NCBI RefSeq assembly: GCF_004359215.1
Contig: NC_090613.1
Coordinates: 3,443,173-3,507,172 of the forward strand
Origin: Bremia lactucae
Lineage: Eukaryota > Oomycota > Peronosporomycetes > Peronosporales > Peronosporaceae
Direction of reading: 5' to 3'
Length of the DNA: 64,000 nt
Both the position numbers and the translations under genes were made by a program. Under the pieces are notes generated by a model. It searched no databases, was not told the DNA's origin, and was given only the letters and a program-made list of their open reading frames with translations. Positions 44,547-57,090 of the stretch are shown one piece after another. Numbering within the stretch: position 1 is the first letter of the stretch; each line of letters begins with the position of its first letter.

Positions 44547-45450
44547 TCATGTGTCTAGCTGTAGCGGTGGTGTCCGAGGTTCCTCTTGTGGCGACGTTAC
44601 GCCATTTGGATTGTCGCTCTCCACCACATCAATAACGTCTTGAATCTCATGGTTCGCTTCTTTCGTGCTTCTTTGCTGCTTGCTCAGCGACGTCGCACCT
44701 CGCGAGATTTTAATTGTTTCATCGCTTGTTTTAAGAAGCCGGTATGCCTGTGATCCTCGGCGCACCCGAGAGGGTAGCACTTAACGCCAGAATCTTCCAG
44801 CTTTTGACGCTTTTCCTTCGTTACATGAGCTTAGCATACGGCACTAAATATGCGCTTGTGCTCCATACATGCTTTCGCTTGATAAACTTCTCAAAAAGAC
44901 TTAAGCTCTTTTGGACGATTTCGGCAAAACGTTTCTGATGTCCGCTGCCATATCATGGCCTCGCACCAATAGCTCTTGCCCAAACCGCTGCCATTAAGCA
45001 TGCATATTGTCATCTCGACCAGGGTCCTGTTCATACGATTCGCCATACCATTTTGCTGTGGATTACTTGGCACGGTATATTCCTGCTTGACTCCACATCT
45101 GCAAAAGGACTTCCATGCAAATGTTTCGATACTCACCATTATTGTCACTGTGCAGCATCTTGATTTTGTGCGTGCTGGTACAGCGCTTTCTCCTAAAAAC
45201 TTTTATGCCAAGCTTCCGCTGGCGTGCGCCCGAAACACGAAAGTGACGCTGACAGTGGGGGGGGGCTGGAAGGAAGGCTTGCTGCTGCTGATGATGATGA
45301 TGCATCAGCACCAGCATCTTCTGAGGCTGTGGCAGGTGGGTTTAGGTGGCACTGGCTTCGTTCCGCGGCTCTGTTTCCACGTTGAAGTGAGGTTGTTTAA
45401 AGTACGGCTGCGCCAGATTTTCGTAGACCTGTCCAAGCCATAGCGGCGTG
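44547..45450 (-). pseudogene. Ty1/copia fragment (integrase), minus strand
   Basis: On the minus strand: KIKMLHSDNNGEYRN (near 45165-45120), a shift, then QEYTVPSNPQQNGMANRMNRTLVEM (45085-45010) and YWCEAMI. These are the copia integrase motifs SDNGGE and PQQNG...NRTL. The linker frame 44780-44547 continues downstream. Several stops; dead copy. Confidence 0.7.
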
Positions 45451-46259
45451 TGAAAGAGCGTATTTGTGTAGCTTTGAAACTTCGACCGAGTGCACTACCA
45501 AAGATGCCAGTTCCAGTGGCACCTTGCATGCGCTCTTCTTCATCCCACTCAATCTATGAGACTTCTAGTCTTCGCAGACAGTCTAGGAAACCTTCAAGTG
45601 CGACGAGTATCTTCGCGTTCAACATTGTTGTCTTCGATAGTTTCATGAGCACCAGCGAAAAAATTCACGCGGGCTGGAGCAACTGTCTCGTAGACGACAC
45701 TATGTGGTGGCAGCTGCACACCGTCATCACTTTCCTTATCTGATCTTCTTGGGCTTTAATCTGTCGATCAACAGAGAAATAGGTGAGCTACGAGGGGAAA
45801 GTTTGATACTTTTTATTTATTTGTTAAATTACCAACCTTTCGTTCTCTTCAATATATTTCAATTTCGATTTCTCATGCCAATCGTGCTGGCTAAACAATA
45901 CTGAAGTGAAATCAGTACCGACGGCACTCATCATCCATGCAAAACTGACACATCAGTCAGTCGACGCCACCTGTCGCAAAACGCACTAACAGTCGCCGAG
46001 ATGGTCATGTCCCAACAACGCTTAGCAACATAAAATCTCCCTCTGCACGTCGTGTACGTGGACTATTCTGAAAGTAACGAAGTTCCTCGTTACATAAATA
46101 TTATTTCCTATAAGAGAATATATATAAAGAAGCACAAAATTATTACCCTTTATTAGTTTTGACTTACCAAAATTGGTGATTTGAGGCAACAAAACATTAG
46201 TTCTGTTGTTTTTTTTTTGTTTTAAAATTAAATTAACCCACCAACCATTACAAGACACG
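45451..46259. other. No gene recognised
   Basis: Spacer with AT-rich stretches. A TGTAACGAGG start on the minus strand (46096-46087) may be a remnant LTR end, but no partner was found. Confidence 0.35.
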
Positions 46260-46540
46260 ATTAGGCGGTGCGCAAGGAGGAGCTTTACATAGTTACTTCT
46301 TACATATCACAGTCAGTAGATAGAAGATCGTTACGTAGAAGCCTAATCTTTTAAGGCAGTTTTACTTTTTTTCTAGTTAAAGCTTTTGTAGTGATAGAGT
46401 AGCTAAGACTTTTTAGCGACTTGTAACAATTCTCTGCACGTCAGTGTTCGTGAAGAAATCAAGGCACTTCACCTTCACTCTAATCAGTGTAGGTTGACTA
46501 GTACTGTTGTCAGTACTAGCGAAAGGTGCCTTGTTAAACT
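46260..46540 (+). repeat. Diverged gypsy LTR-like sequence
   Basis: The order of blocks (CTCTGCACGTCAGTGTTCGTGAAG, CACTC...CAGTGTAGG, GTACTG...CAGTACTAG, GGTGCC) parallels the 3' half of the A/B family LTR but with low identity. The ends are not defined. Confidence 0.3.
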
Positions 46541-46977
46541 GAGACACTACCATCAGTGTAGTTAGCTGTACTGAATTAGCAAAAGTGGAAGGTGCCGGGT
46601 GTACTTGTTCAATTTGGCAACATATTAAGGTTACATCTCCTGGTGCAATACGATGCAAATAAATTACCAAATGCAGCAGCTATAATAATAGTATATATAT
46701 ACGATGGCCATATAAGTCGTTAAATTCACATTTCATTCTTAGGCAAAGCCAAACATTAAAATGGGAGTGTTGATTGTTTATTGGTGATAAGCAAACCTTG
46801 AGGTACTTAAAAGACTGCTTAAGTATCTTAAGTTTATAACACTTTGTAATTGTATTATTCAAAAATGTCATCGAATGGACTTGATATCAAACAGCCTTAC
46901 ACTTGTAGGATAGGAATATGTGCCGTTGTATGATATCCGTCCGATAGGTCACTAATACAACAATGTATTGGAGCGCC

Positions 46978-47200
46978 CATAAGTGTGCGGCTGTAATACG
47001 AGTGAGTGCGATGGCCTGAAGGTCCACCACTCGAATAAGTCGAGTGGATTGAGACATGAATGTACGCATAGCAGGCGACAATCAAGGAAGATATCGGTTG
47101 TTCAAAATGGACAACACATTGATCCTAGGTCGAGTAGAGAGTCGACCGTAGAGGACCCGACGGTGATAGCACAATCACAGTCGGCAGCCAGTAGTACGCG
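46978..47200 (+). mobile_element. Short internal fragment of gypsy family A/B
   Basis: Matches the protease-RT linker of element A (about 4608-4900), including GGTCCACCACTCGAATAAG and GTCGACCGTAGAGGACCCGA, with internal deletions. Third genomic relic of this family in the window. Confidence 0.75.
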
Positions 47201-47228
47201 CGGCTATGAGCCAGCATAAAGCAGCAAG

Positions 47229-47310
47229 ATAATGTCCCCAATGACCTAAAAAAGAATACAGTGTCATGCATAATGTCCCCAATGACCTAAAAAAGAATAC
47301 AGTGTCATGC
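47229..47310 (+). repeat. Perfect 41-bp tandem duplication
   Basis: The unit ATAATGTCCCCAATGACCTA... (41 bp) occurs twice without change (47229-47269 and 47270-47310). No coding potential. Confidence 0.95.
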
Positions 47311-47678
47311 ACTCCAGTGAGAATGTATTAGTGATGCAAAGTGCAGACCTCTTGATAACCTTCATCGAGGCTTTCACACGCTTTCTTCAAAGAGAAGTGA
47401 AAAAAGCGCTGCCTCAATTTTTATTCTGTAATATTTCAGTAGCGTTCGTAGCGCATAAATCACATTCAATAAAATCAATATAAAAAAACGTAATTTGATC
47501 TTGCAAGTCCGTACAACATACATTCGGTATTAGTATTCAGTATTACCATTTGGCATATTTATATTTTTATGAGATTGGCAAGATGCGTGGCTTCACAATC
47601 ACCACATACAACACGAGAGCGTCGTCATTAATACTACAAGACAATGAAGCACCTTGACATCCGTAATATCATCGAATT

Positions 47679-50600
47679 CTACTCGATAAAATCTTCTAAA
47701 TCAGCAAACGCATCAGCGCCATCTTCTTCGTTTAAGAAAGCATCAATGATAGGATGGCGGCTTCGCAGACGCTTGCGTCTCTTTTTTATGAGTGGCACGA
47801 CACCAAGCAGTCGTTGGCGACTTTTTCCTTTACCACGCTGGAAAGACTTTTCGTCTGCTGGCGAGAGCTTTTTTCTCACAACTGCCACTAAAGCTTTCAG
47901 GCGCTCTTTTGCTTCATCGCACACGGTATCCTATAAACATGTAACATGGCAAATTAGTAATGACATGGAAATGAGCGTATAAAAATAACAAGCGTACTTC
48001 CTTGAGCCATATTTGCACAGTGCTCGGAACTTGAAGGAGAAAAACATCCAACTTTAATAAGGTTGCAGATAGCTTGTTTACAAATTGAATGTATGAAATA
48101 AGTAAACAAAACGAAATCGTCAAAAATTGACATTAATCCTTGAGCGTACCTTTGTCTTTGTTGCCGAGTCCTGACTTGCGTCCTTCACACCGTCAACCCA
48201 CGCCCGACTTGTTAGTGCTGACGTGACAGAATGTTCGTAAATGTAGCTTGTAGTGTCAGCAATAAGACTGAGCTCAGGTTTATATCCCTTTTGCACCATC
48301 CCGCTAGCCTTGCCGATCCGTAGACTCAACTCGATGATATGAAGTATTTTAAGAGGCACTTTTCGATTTTCGCACACAATTTCACGATTTTTAACAATGG
48401 TCTCGATGACGAACTCATGAATCCGAATATAATTCAAAGCTTCTTGGCAAGAAGGAAACAAACCGAGTCCGTCGTTTTTATTCTTAAGTGTCATCAAACT
48501 GAGCATTGTGGTTTGCGATTGCTCGAGCACAGCAAGAACGGCCAAAATCGCGATACTTTGACTACTAGGAGACTGGAGATGGGGTACGCGATCATTATCA
48601 CGTGAAAAAGATTGGTTTGCTTCGACGCCATTTGCATTTAAGTCAGAATTTGCACTTGTTTTGTTCGGTCGAGCAGAATCACTCGAGTCAAAAAAATCAG
48701 ATTCCGATTTAGACTCCATACTCTGCTCTAAAGAATCTCTAGTATTGTTTTGTCGGATGCGCTTTCGACGTACTAAAGTCTCAGTCCTTCGCTTCCTATT
48801 TTGAATGGGAAGTTCGCGCTGACCAAAGCTCGTGCTTATTCTAGCTGAAGTATTCGTACATTTCGCTGAGTAGATGATAATTGCTTGCATGATTCCTTCA
48901 ATCTTATCGCTCAAAACCATAAACCCTTGGATATGAAGCGCAAGGTGAGTTGGTAAACAAGCATTTAATAGGAGTCGAAGAAGCCGGAGGTTATAGACGA
49001 CATTGTCACATAAGACATCATATGCTCCAGAAGAGAGAATGTTAGAGTCTCGACAAACGACATTATTATTCGCCATTTCTGCAGCAAGATCTCGAAGCTG
49101 GATGCTAAGCGACGCGCACGACACGCTAAGCTTTGTAAATTGATTTCGTTGGATACACTCTTGGACATCGCTAAAAAAGTAGTGAGAAAGACGGCCAAAA
49201 GAGTTGCTGCTGTCATAATCAAGAGCTCTCGGTGCTCTATTCCACGGTATTTTGATCAAAACTTGTCCAAGTTGATCATGTACTGCAGTAATACTCACAG
49301 TTTTAATCATTACGTCTAGTATTCGTCCAATCGCTGCACAAATGTGTCCAAGCATCACTTCTCCTTCTTTCGTATCCAGCAGCACGACTGTTTTCACACT
49401 TTTGCCTGGTGCTACGAGATGTCGGGCCAATGGTGGAAAATTAGCCGAAATTGATTCTGTATACAGCGAAAACTGCACACTGCACTTATTCTTGTCTCTT
49501 TCATCATATTCGCCATTTGTTAGACTGTCTGACCCGTCACGCTGTAATGGTTTCGTAAATAGTAAGACGCGACCACGAACTGTGGCGTAGATGCCCAGCA
49601 AAATTTCAAGAAGTTGCCCAGCTTCAAGACCATCACCTTTACAATCACAAGAATCTTGCGCTCCATGTGATTCTTCGTCAGTATTCATCTTGCAGCAAGA
49701 ATCCAGAAGGAATAGTACAGCTTCGTACGACATCCCGTTAAGTCTGCCAAGCTGTGATGAATCCAGTGATAGTGTTTCCTGAAATGTCTTGTTAATAGCG
49801 AATAAAAGTTTAATCCTATGAAACTGAAGCACTCTGTGTAGCCCACTTAATGCAGCCCTGATGTATTCCTGCGCAAGACTGGTGCCCAATTTATTCGCGT
49901 ATCGCGAGACTAATATTTTAAGCATCCGATGCAAGCTAAATTCCACTTCCAATAAGGACCAAACTGAAATATCGGAAGTCTCTCGATCGAACTCGGTATT
50001 TATTTCCGATTCTGTACGTTCATCAGTTGGGCCTATGTCACGCAGCAATATTTCAATCGCAATGTTACAAATACCACAACCGATATAAGTACGAGCAACA
50101 AGTTTCCACAGCACTTTCTTCATACAATTTTCTTCGTGTGGTGACTGAGTTATCAAGGAATCAGAATCTTGACATATCCACAAGAACAAAAATTTCCAAT
50201 TGGATACCACGTCAATAAGCCATTGCGTAATATCGCTGTCATTCTCATTAAGAACATCGATTGGCAAGCTTTCAGATGAGATTTTTGACCGAATGACAGC
50301 TTTTTCAAATTGGATAAGACATAATAGCAGCTTTTGAAAAATCAACCCGGTCGTCGCTGCACCATCCAGACTTGCATTTTGCTGATAAAATACGTCAAGA
50401 GAGCTAAAGTGAAATTGTGAAACGTTTCCATCATCATCGTCTTCTTCGGCTGCATCATCATTTTTATTGTCGTAATTAATGATTGCTGAAGCTGTTGGAA
50501 CGATAAACTTGCTAACTTCAAGGGATAAAAAACTGTAAAACTCTTCCCAGGAGCTTCTCCGCATCGAAATGGTGGGGCCTTGAATGCTTACATCACATAA

Positions 50601-52968
50601 TCGAAACAACTCTTGTAATCGCCCATACGACCAGGCCTGGATATTTCGACAAGCTACTACACTGGTTTTCAGCGCTGAAATAATTTCTTCCTGAATGCGA
50701 AGTGGAAAAATCGTAAATGATTAAGCAACCCAGTAGATTTTATAAAATCACACGAACCTCTTGCTGCTCATTAAATGAAAGCCGATTTTCAAGCCACGAA
50801 CACCATATGTCTACTGCAAACTCCTGATATAACCGGTTGCTGGTTGACAATTGTTTTCGAAGAAACACCATAAGAAAATTGTACAAATCTAAACACGTAA
50901 AATAGCGCAAATTAAATCACTCAACCACCTCGAAAGTCAACATTGCACATACCTTTGTAAATTAATGCCAAATGCGAGGCAATGAGAAAAAAATCGCGCG
51001 CCGAGTCAAAACTTCGTTGAAACTGCAAACTGTACGCAGCAATGTATAGCCACAGTTAGGCTATAATTTTCACAAATATCATAAGCAACCATTACGTAAG
51101 CCAGTCTTGAATGGCACTGAGGTGCGGGAAAAGTTTACCCGACTGAAAGCTGAATATTTGGGAGATAGCAATTTTAGCAATCTGTGCAAAAGACTGTCAA
51201 AAACCTTAATCACGCGCACTTTAATCGAAAGCACCCTAACCTTCCTTTGTGTTGCCAGTAAAGAGCGCTCAAAGAGACTGCTAAGCATTTCCGAACGCGT
51301 CTCAGGTGCCTGTAAAAGGCACAATTTCGTTTAATTTCGAGCAGGAACAAATAGTGAGCTATGCGTTATACCGTCTCAAAAATCGCCTGCATGAAAAGCA
51401 ACAATAGTGGAAAATTTAATGTCCTGACTTTGTCAACGGCTTTAGTCGAATTACATTGCTCAATCCAGAAGAATACAATGTCCATAAGAAGCAAAGCTTT
51501 CCATTCACGCGAGTACGTTTGTTTGCCACCAAAATGAAGCAGAAGTTCCACTTGAGCAAAAACATGCTTCTTAGTAGTTTCCATTCCACGCTTTGTCAAA
51601 AGGTCGTTAGCAGCAGTGTGAAAAAATGCCTTGAATTCCCTTAGCACAATCCAAGATGCCAACTCTTCAATCTCTGCGAACACAGATGCTTCAGTTGCGA
51701 CGCGAGAGGACAAGATTCGATGGTGTAAAATTGGTTTTGACGCTTGCAGCGAATGGAGCAAGAGATAGAGATCCCGCCAGTCTGCTTTCAGGTAAAGTGT
51801 GCCACCTTCTATGTCTTTTACCCCACTACTAGCTTCCACCCTATCGACTTTTGAGCTTTCAAATTCTTTGCTGCAGCGAATGGATTGACACACGAGAGTC
51901 ACAATGCGTGGAGTCTGATTGAAGCTCTAAGTAAACCCGCAAATTAAAGTGTCATTGTTTCATCTGCTTCGGAAATCAAGTATACGTACCATTTGAAGAT
52001 TAAATTCGGCTTCTTGTCGCAAATGAACGGGCAATTGTGTCAATAAGTACCGCGCAATATCAATCCACTTGTACTCATTGGTCACATTTGCCACCAAGAT
52101 ACACTCTCGAATCACCGAGTTCATGGTTTCCCCCGCTATTTCGGGCGACGTTGTAACCATTCGTTCTACATTTTCCTACAGCAGCCATAAAGGAGCCTTA
52201 AAAACATCAATACAAATCAGCCTCGACTCAGCTTACCTGAAGCATTTGCCATCCTTCTCTAGACATCAATGCACTATTTTCTACCAGTACATCCAGGAGT
52301 CTTGGCACGGTCTGGCAGCTCCACGGGAGCTCAAGTAACTTGGCCAGTTTGTCACTTATTCTAATTTCATCACTCAACTCTCCGCTCATTCCAATAAAAT
52401 AGGGTACAAGGCCCAGCAATTGCGGTAATACCTTGCTAGTACTGGGCTTCGCATCTCTCACCACCTCCTCTAAAAAGCTGGACACAATTTCCAGCACCAC
52501 GTGAATTTCCTCCAGCAGCTTTCTCCTCTTAACGAGATGCTGCACTTTCAAATGTTTAATTTCATGCAGCTCGTCTAGGGCTTTTGAATAGCCTAAATTG
52601 ATTTCGGTAAGCAGCTGCATGCTCTCGAGCTCACTCGGACTGCCTTGACGCAGGACCTGTATGATTCTAGAAGCAGCACGAAGGCGCGTTGTCTCACAAT
52701 GCACGAGTAAATGCACCAGTGGAAGCCACTCCTCTTGCACCACAAAATCAAGCTTTTTCTTGCCCTTGTTTGAGCAATCACGAGGAGTAATGCCATCTAG
52801 CAGGCCATTAAGCTAATGAAATCATATAAACAGTTCAACACACGAACGCTGCCGACCTAGAGCATGAATCTATACCTCATCGGATTCAATCAATTGGAGA
52901 TATTGGCGCACGGCATCGGCGTCCGTGGCGCTTGCGTGGAGCAACTCGCGCACGCTGCCGTGCTCCAT
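47679..52968 (-). CDS. FANCI: Fanconi anaemia group I (FANCI) homologue, ten exons
   Basis: Exons (minus strand): 52968-52876, 52812-52237, 52175-51990, 51926-51372, 51309-51139, 51022-50953, 50888-50758, 50690-48150, 48072-47998, 47930-47679. All nine introns (61-116 bp) are GT-AG and keep the frame, giving 1549 residues (human FANCI 1328). FANCI is an alpha-solenoid that pairs with FANCD2 on DNA and is monoubiquitinated during interstrand-crosslink repair. Similar blocks follow the same order as in animal FANCI: an N-terminal helical region, SSLDVFYQQNASLDGAA...LLCLIQFEKAVI, ARTYIGCGICNIAIEILL, a late helix SIAILAVLAVLEQSQ, and GYKPELSLIADTTSYIYEH. The C-terminus has a basic cluster KKRRKRLRSRH followed by an acidic tail (NEEDGADAFADLEDFIE). 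An acidic insert (AAEEDDDDGN) and a Ser/Asn-rich segment explain the extra length. The monoubiquitination Lys is not obvious. Ends 141 bp before the ubiquilin stop, same strand. Confidence 0.82.
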
Positions 52969-53109
52969 GAGTGCGGAATTGGCAACAGCAAGGATTTTTT
53001 AAATTGAATATAAACATCTCTATTAGAAGGCAGGGCGTACTATTTAGAAGCCAAAGGTGCTTCGTTTCCCATTATGGTATGTATTGACTGTTTTGCAGAG
53101 TCCGCACTA

Positions 53110-54808
53110 TTAGATAGTTCCACTAAGAAGGCGATCCACGGCAGCTTGCACGTTGCCCATTGTAGCTTGCAACGCGCGAATGTTCTGCTCTTGATTCGTA
53201 AAGCCCATGTCGCTCAACTGTGTCAGCTGCGATGCATACACCTCTGCTGGGTTGCTAACGGAAGTATTTGCTGCGGCATTGAAACCCGCACCATTAAAGT
53301 CACCAAACATTGCAAATGGATTCCCAGTAGACGGATTCGATGCTCTTGTCGTGTCAGCCCCACCAGCAACAGCACCCGAATTCATCGTATCAAGGCTGTA
53401 CGTGCGAGTACGCCAAGAATATTAGTAAGGAAGGATATCACAGAGAATAATGTACGTACCCTGGCATCAATCCGGAACTACGCAACTGATTCATTGCATT
53501 TTGCATTTGCATCATGGCCTGTAGATTGTTCGGATTCATTGCCTGACGCAAAAACTCGGGATTCGACATCATTTGCCGCATCTGAGGATTGGCATTCATC
53601 ACAGCGGCCATCTGTGGGTTCATTGCCTCCATTTGCGAGATAAATTGCGTCGGATTACTCGAAACTTGCGACAACGCTGCCTGGAACAAGGGGCTCTGCA
53701 TCATTTGCGCCATCATCTCGGGGTTACCTCCTATATTGCCCAAGCCTCCCATGTCTCCGAGGCCATTCATACCAGCAGCACTCCATGGATTCGCAGCAGT
53801 GTTGGTACTTGCTGCAGGCGTAGCCCATGGATTAATAGAGCCAACGGGGTTCGTTACACTTGCTGGCTGGGACGGCGTCGTACTCGCAGTCGAGTTGCCT
53901 CCCGCAACGCCAGGCATCGTGAACGCAGGACCACGAGGGGCAGGCGTGCCGCTCGCTGCAGCGTCCATAAGGGGCTCTTGCACGTCGTGATACATGCGTC
54001 GTAGTGCATTAAACCCTTCCGGGTGGCTCTCAATGTTTCGTAAAGCCGTGTCTTGACTCCGCATGAGTTCACGCATTGCTGCAGGATTGCGCATAGCTTC
54101 CATGCCTTGCCGTAACAGCTCCGGGTCGTTCATAATGTGACTTAATTGCGGATTCTGCTCCATAAGTTGCTGCATTGCAGGGTTGCTTTGCATCATGCTC
54201 CGCATAATTTCCGGATTGCTTAGAAGATTCTGCATCATTGGCGAATCCATCATTTGCCGCATCATTTCAGGGTTCTCCATCATTTGCTGCTGCATTTGTT
54301 GCTGCATTTGTTGCATATTCGCAGGATTTCCAGAACCCATTAAGTTTCCAAACCAATTTGGATTACTTGCAGCACTCGGACCACCTCCGGAGGATAGTGG
54401 ATTACTAAATGGATTGACTGCTGCTGCAGGTGTAGCATCCGGGACCGCTGTAGTAGCTGAAGCTCTAGCTTGAGCAACACCCGCCGAGCTGGTAGTCGGC
54501 GTCGCAGCGGCTGGTCGTACTGAGCCCTTAACAAAATAAATGGTATCGTCTTCCGCGATGCCTGCAACATAGTAGACGATATGCGACTGAGCAGACGCAT
54601 AGAGTAAGCAAATTGTAGCTTCCTCACCATAGCTCGCGAGGGGCTGATCGTCCTTTAGCACCTTGCCCTTATAAATAAGGCGCTGCAGAGCTACAGCCAC
54701 TTCCGTTGGAGTCACAAGAGCCTCCTTGCACTCCAAAACAGAGCTTTCGAGTGCCACGTCCACGGAAAACTTTTTCCCCGCCGTCGTCTTTACGTGCAGA
54801 TTTACCAT
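53110..54808 (-). CDS. UBQLN: Ubiquilin (UBL-UBA shuttle protein, Dsk2/UBQLN family), two exons
   Basis: Exon 1 54808-53460 and exon 2 53395-53110, with a 64-bp GTACGT...CAG intron in phase 2, giving 544 residues. It carries ubiquitinated clients to the proteasome. The N-terminal ubiquitin-like domain (MVNLHVKTTAGKKF..., about 1-75) has LIYKGKVLKDDQPLASY. The middle holds Met/Gln/Asn-rich STI1-type repeats (NPEMMRQMMDSPMMQNLLSN, NPAMQQLMEQNPQ). A second STI1 block (NPQMAAVMNANPQMRQMM) lies before the intron, and a C-terminal UBA domain has the MGF motif (LSDMGFTNQEQNIRALQATMG, about 505-525). Domain order and length equal the family. The ATG at 54808 starts the ubiquitin-like fold directly. 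Shares a 161-bp divergent promoter region with the next gene. Confidence 0.95.
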
Positions 54809-54969
54809 TCTGGAAGCCTTCCAGTCTTAAGCGTCTTTCTGGAAATTGCGACGATTATTGGGGTGGACACGTCACTATAATGAAAAAAAATTAACGTGGT
54901 TTTTCGCGTTGGCAATAGTGACATGTGCAGCCCGTTTTTTAGGACTGGTGGAATCCCAAGAACGTGACA
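54809..54969. promoter_or_regulatory. Divergent promoter region, ubiquilin / Cys-rich gene
   Basis: 161 bp between two oppositely oriented start codons. It contains GTCACTAT (54869-54876) and, inverted, ATAGTGAC (54925-54932), a symmetric pair that may place an initiator-like TCACTAT in each direction. The assignment is by position and motif only. Confidence 0.45.
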
Positions 54970-55649
54970 ATGGATACATTGTTGCCGATTTCGATTGAGA
55001 AAAATGGACTTGCAGTGGTTCAAGATCAAAAGGAGATTACGACGGAGATAGTCGAGGCTCCACCCATAAAGCGTATTAAGAATGATATAATGAGCCGTTC
55101 ATGCCAATTCTGCAGCAGCAAGAAGCATGTGGCCACCGGCTGTTGCTCTCAAGCATGCAAAAAGTGCTGCCTTAAACGTGAGGGCGTATGCCCAGCTCAC
55201 CCAAAAGGTAAGACAATTAATTGCTGCGTAAACTGCTGAGAACCTATCTCGATTGCGTTGATAGAGGTGAAAAAAATGGAGCCCGATCCCATTCAGATCA
55301 AAAAGCCTGTGCTGAAAAATGAATTTCGCGAACCAAATTTTCACTGTACGAAATTTAGTTTTCAAAAAAATTGTCCGAGATTTTTTAATATTGCAAAATT
55401 TTGGTAGATTATGGCGAGACGTTAACAATCTTTTGCATACGAGACTTTTTTGAGAGCAAGAAATTAAGTCAAGGAGTGCTGAAAGACCAAGAGCGCGCAG
55501 AACGCGTGAGTGGCAACGTTTGGGGCCGTCGCAACAAGAATAGCGCTGCTGATTGCAAGATTAAGGAACTTATCAAGTCTGCGCTAGGCAAGAGACCCGC
55601 TCCTGACACTATCACGACGCTTGCTACCGTCGATGCTTCCACAAAATAA
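54970..55649 (+). CDS. Uncharacterised Cys-rich protein, two exons
   Basis: Exons 54970-55207 and 55408-55649, with a 200-bp GTAAGA...TAG intron in phase 1, giving 159 residues. The central cluster has C45, C48, C58, C59, C63, C66, C67, C74 and H77 (C-x2-C-x9-CC-x3-C-x2-CC-x6-C-x2-H), which looks like a compact zinc-binding knot. The second exon encodes a helix-prone, basic part (KKLSQGVLKDQERAERVSG and IKELIKSALGKRP). Without the intron the frame ends 32 bases past the donor. I do not recognise the family. No signal peptide, so probably intracellular. An ATG-initiated start is preferred over the in-frame GTG two codons upstream. Confidence 0.7.
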
Positions 55650-56399
55650 ATGACGCGTTTGTATTTTTCTTTCCATTACGACACATGAAGCTTTTATGCA
55701 GCCTCGTTCATCGTCTGCTGCCTCGGCTTCAGGACTTCTACTGGAATGGAGATGTTTGCTGAACATTGTGCTTTCAATTTTAAAATTGTTTCTAGATAGT
55801 TAACTACTATAATCGTTAAAAGCTTTCACTATTTACAGAGATTTGTTATTTGAAGTGTCTCAAAGAAGGACAAGTAGAGCTAAAAAGAACTTGTTACACC
55901 TGCCCAAAATTTCAATAGGCTTCACGACGCAGTCTGATGCGATGTTATGACGTTATGCAGGCTACTATCTCTTGAGCTGTACTTTGAGCATTCGCTCCAT
56001 GTAGATTCTTGCAGCCCGTGAAGAATCTGAAAACGAGAGAGCGTTCCAACACCGGCGTACTTTGATTTGCAAAGGCCTATCCAGATCAGGGAGTTGAAGC
56101 CAGCGATCGAAAGTTAAAGGGCAAGAAGGCTTACCCGGGACTCGGGTCAAGATTTGCACTTTGGGGAGAGTTTTCTACGCTAAGTTTGGATCGCTGAGGA
56201 AGTCAGGGGTGCCTCTGGACCGAGGACATCAAAATGGATGTGCTTGGTTGGTATTTGACTGGCAAGGCTGGTCAACATATCAAGTGGATACATGCTGCAC
56301 CGAAAATCGACAGAAGTGGTTTTCAATGGACCGGATGAACCTCAAGTTTGGACACAGGATCTCGAGGTCACAGGCTTTCAAGCTGTTCACGTCCAAGAA
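55650..56399. other. Intergenic, no gene recognised
   Basis: 3' flank of the Cys-rich gene and spacer before copia sequence. From about 56160 weak, broken copia integrase similarity may begin, but motifs are not clear. Confidence 0.35.
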
Positions 56400-56882
56400 A
56401 AAGGATGGAATGACCATATGCTGTAGTGTGGATGTGTGTCGCCAGGTGTCAGAAGCTGACAACCAAGCGTCCAATAGGAAACGGAGATGATGCACCAGAC
56501 CTTAATCAACCTAGTGCGATCAATGATTTTCGGTTCTGGACTCTTGTTCAGCTTCTGGGGTGATGCAGCTGAGTACGTGGCCTACACACTCAACCGAAGC
56601 CCAACGCGAAGTAATATAGGGCGTGCGTCTGCTATCGAGGTGCTTATAGGTGTCAAACTCAAGCTGACGGAAATTTTTATATTTGGATCACCGTGTACCG
56701 CGAGCCAGACGACCAAATACAGGGCGCTGGACAAACGTGGTGAAGCAGGATTTATGCTCGGAAAGAGCGACGAGGTAAAGGGATACCGCTTGTTGTTTAC
56801 TAAGGATCGCGTGGTACACACAACACAGCATGTGCAGAACATCAACACGCTGAGTGTAGACGTAGATAACTTCATCGGTTAG
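56400..56882 (+). pseudogene. Ty1/copia fragment: integrase C-terminal part and linker
   Basis: Frame 56487-56882: HQTLINLVRSMIFGSGLLFSFWGDAAEYVAYTLNRSPTRSN (partly quoted), then FGSPCTA and GKSDEVKGYRLL. These are the classical copia WxEA/NRSPT and G-x-R-L-L blocks. The linker also occurs at 1-80 of the window. It ends in a stop at 56880. Confidence 0.8.
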
Positions 56883-57090
56883 CTGATGGACCCTCAGAAC
56901 AAGCAAAGCGTATCGGCTAATACCATAATCTACCAGCTTGCTTTAGCCCAAACAAATTCTTTTGAGCTGAAAAACCGCTTCACCAGCTCGCACAACACCG
57001 AGTCACTGAATTTCCTCCTGGCTAATTTGTATTTCCTGCGGGACGTTTAAGTGGATTGAGGTCCGCTCCGTTGACGCCTTCACATATGCC

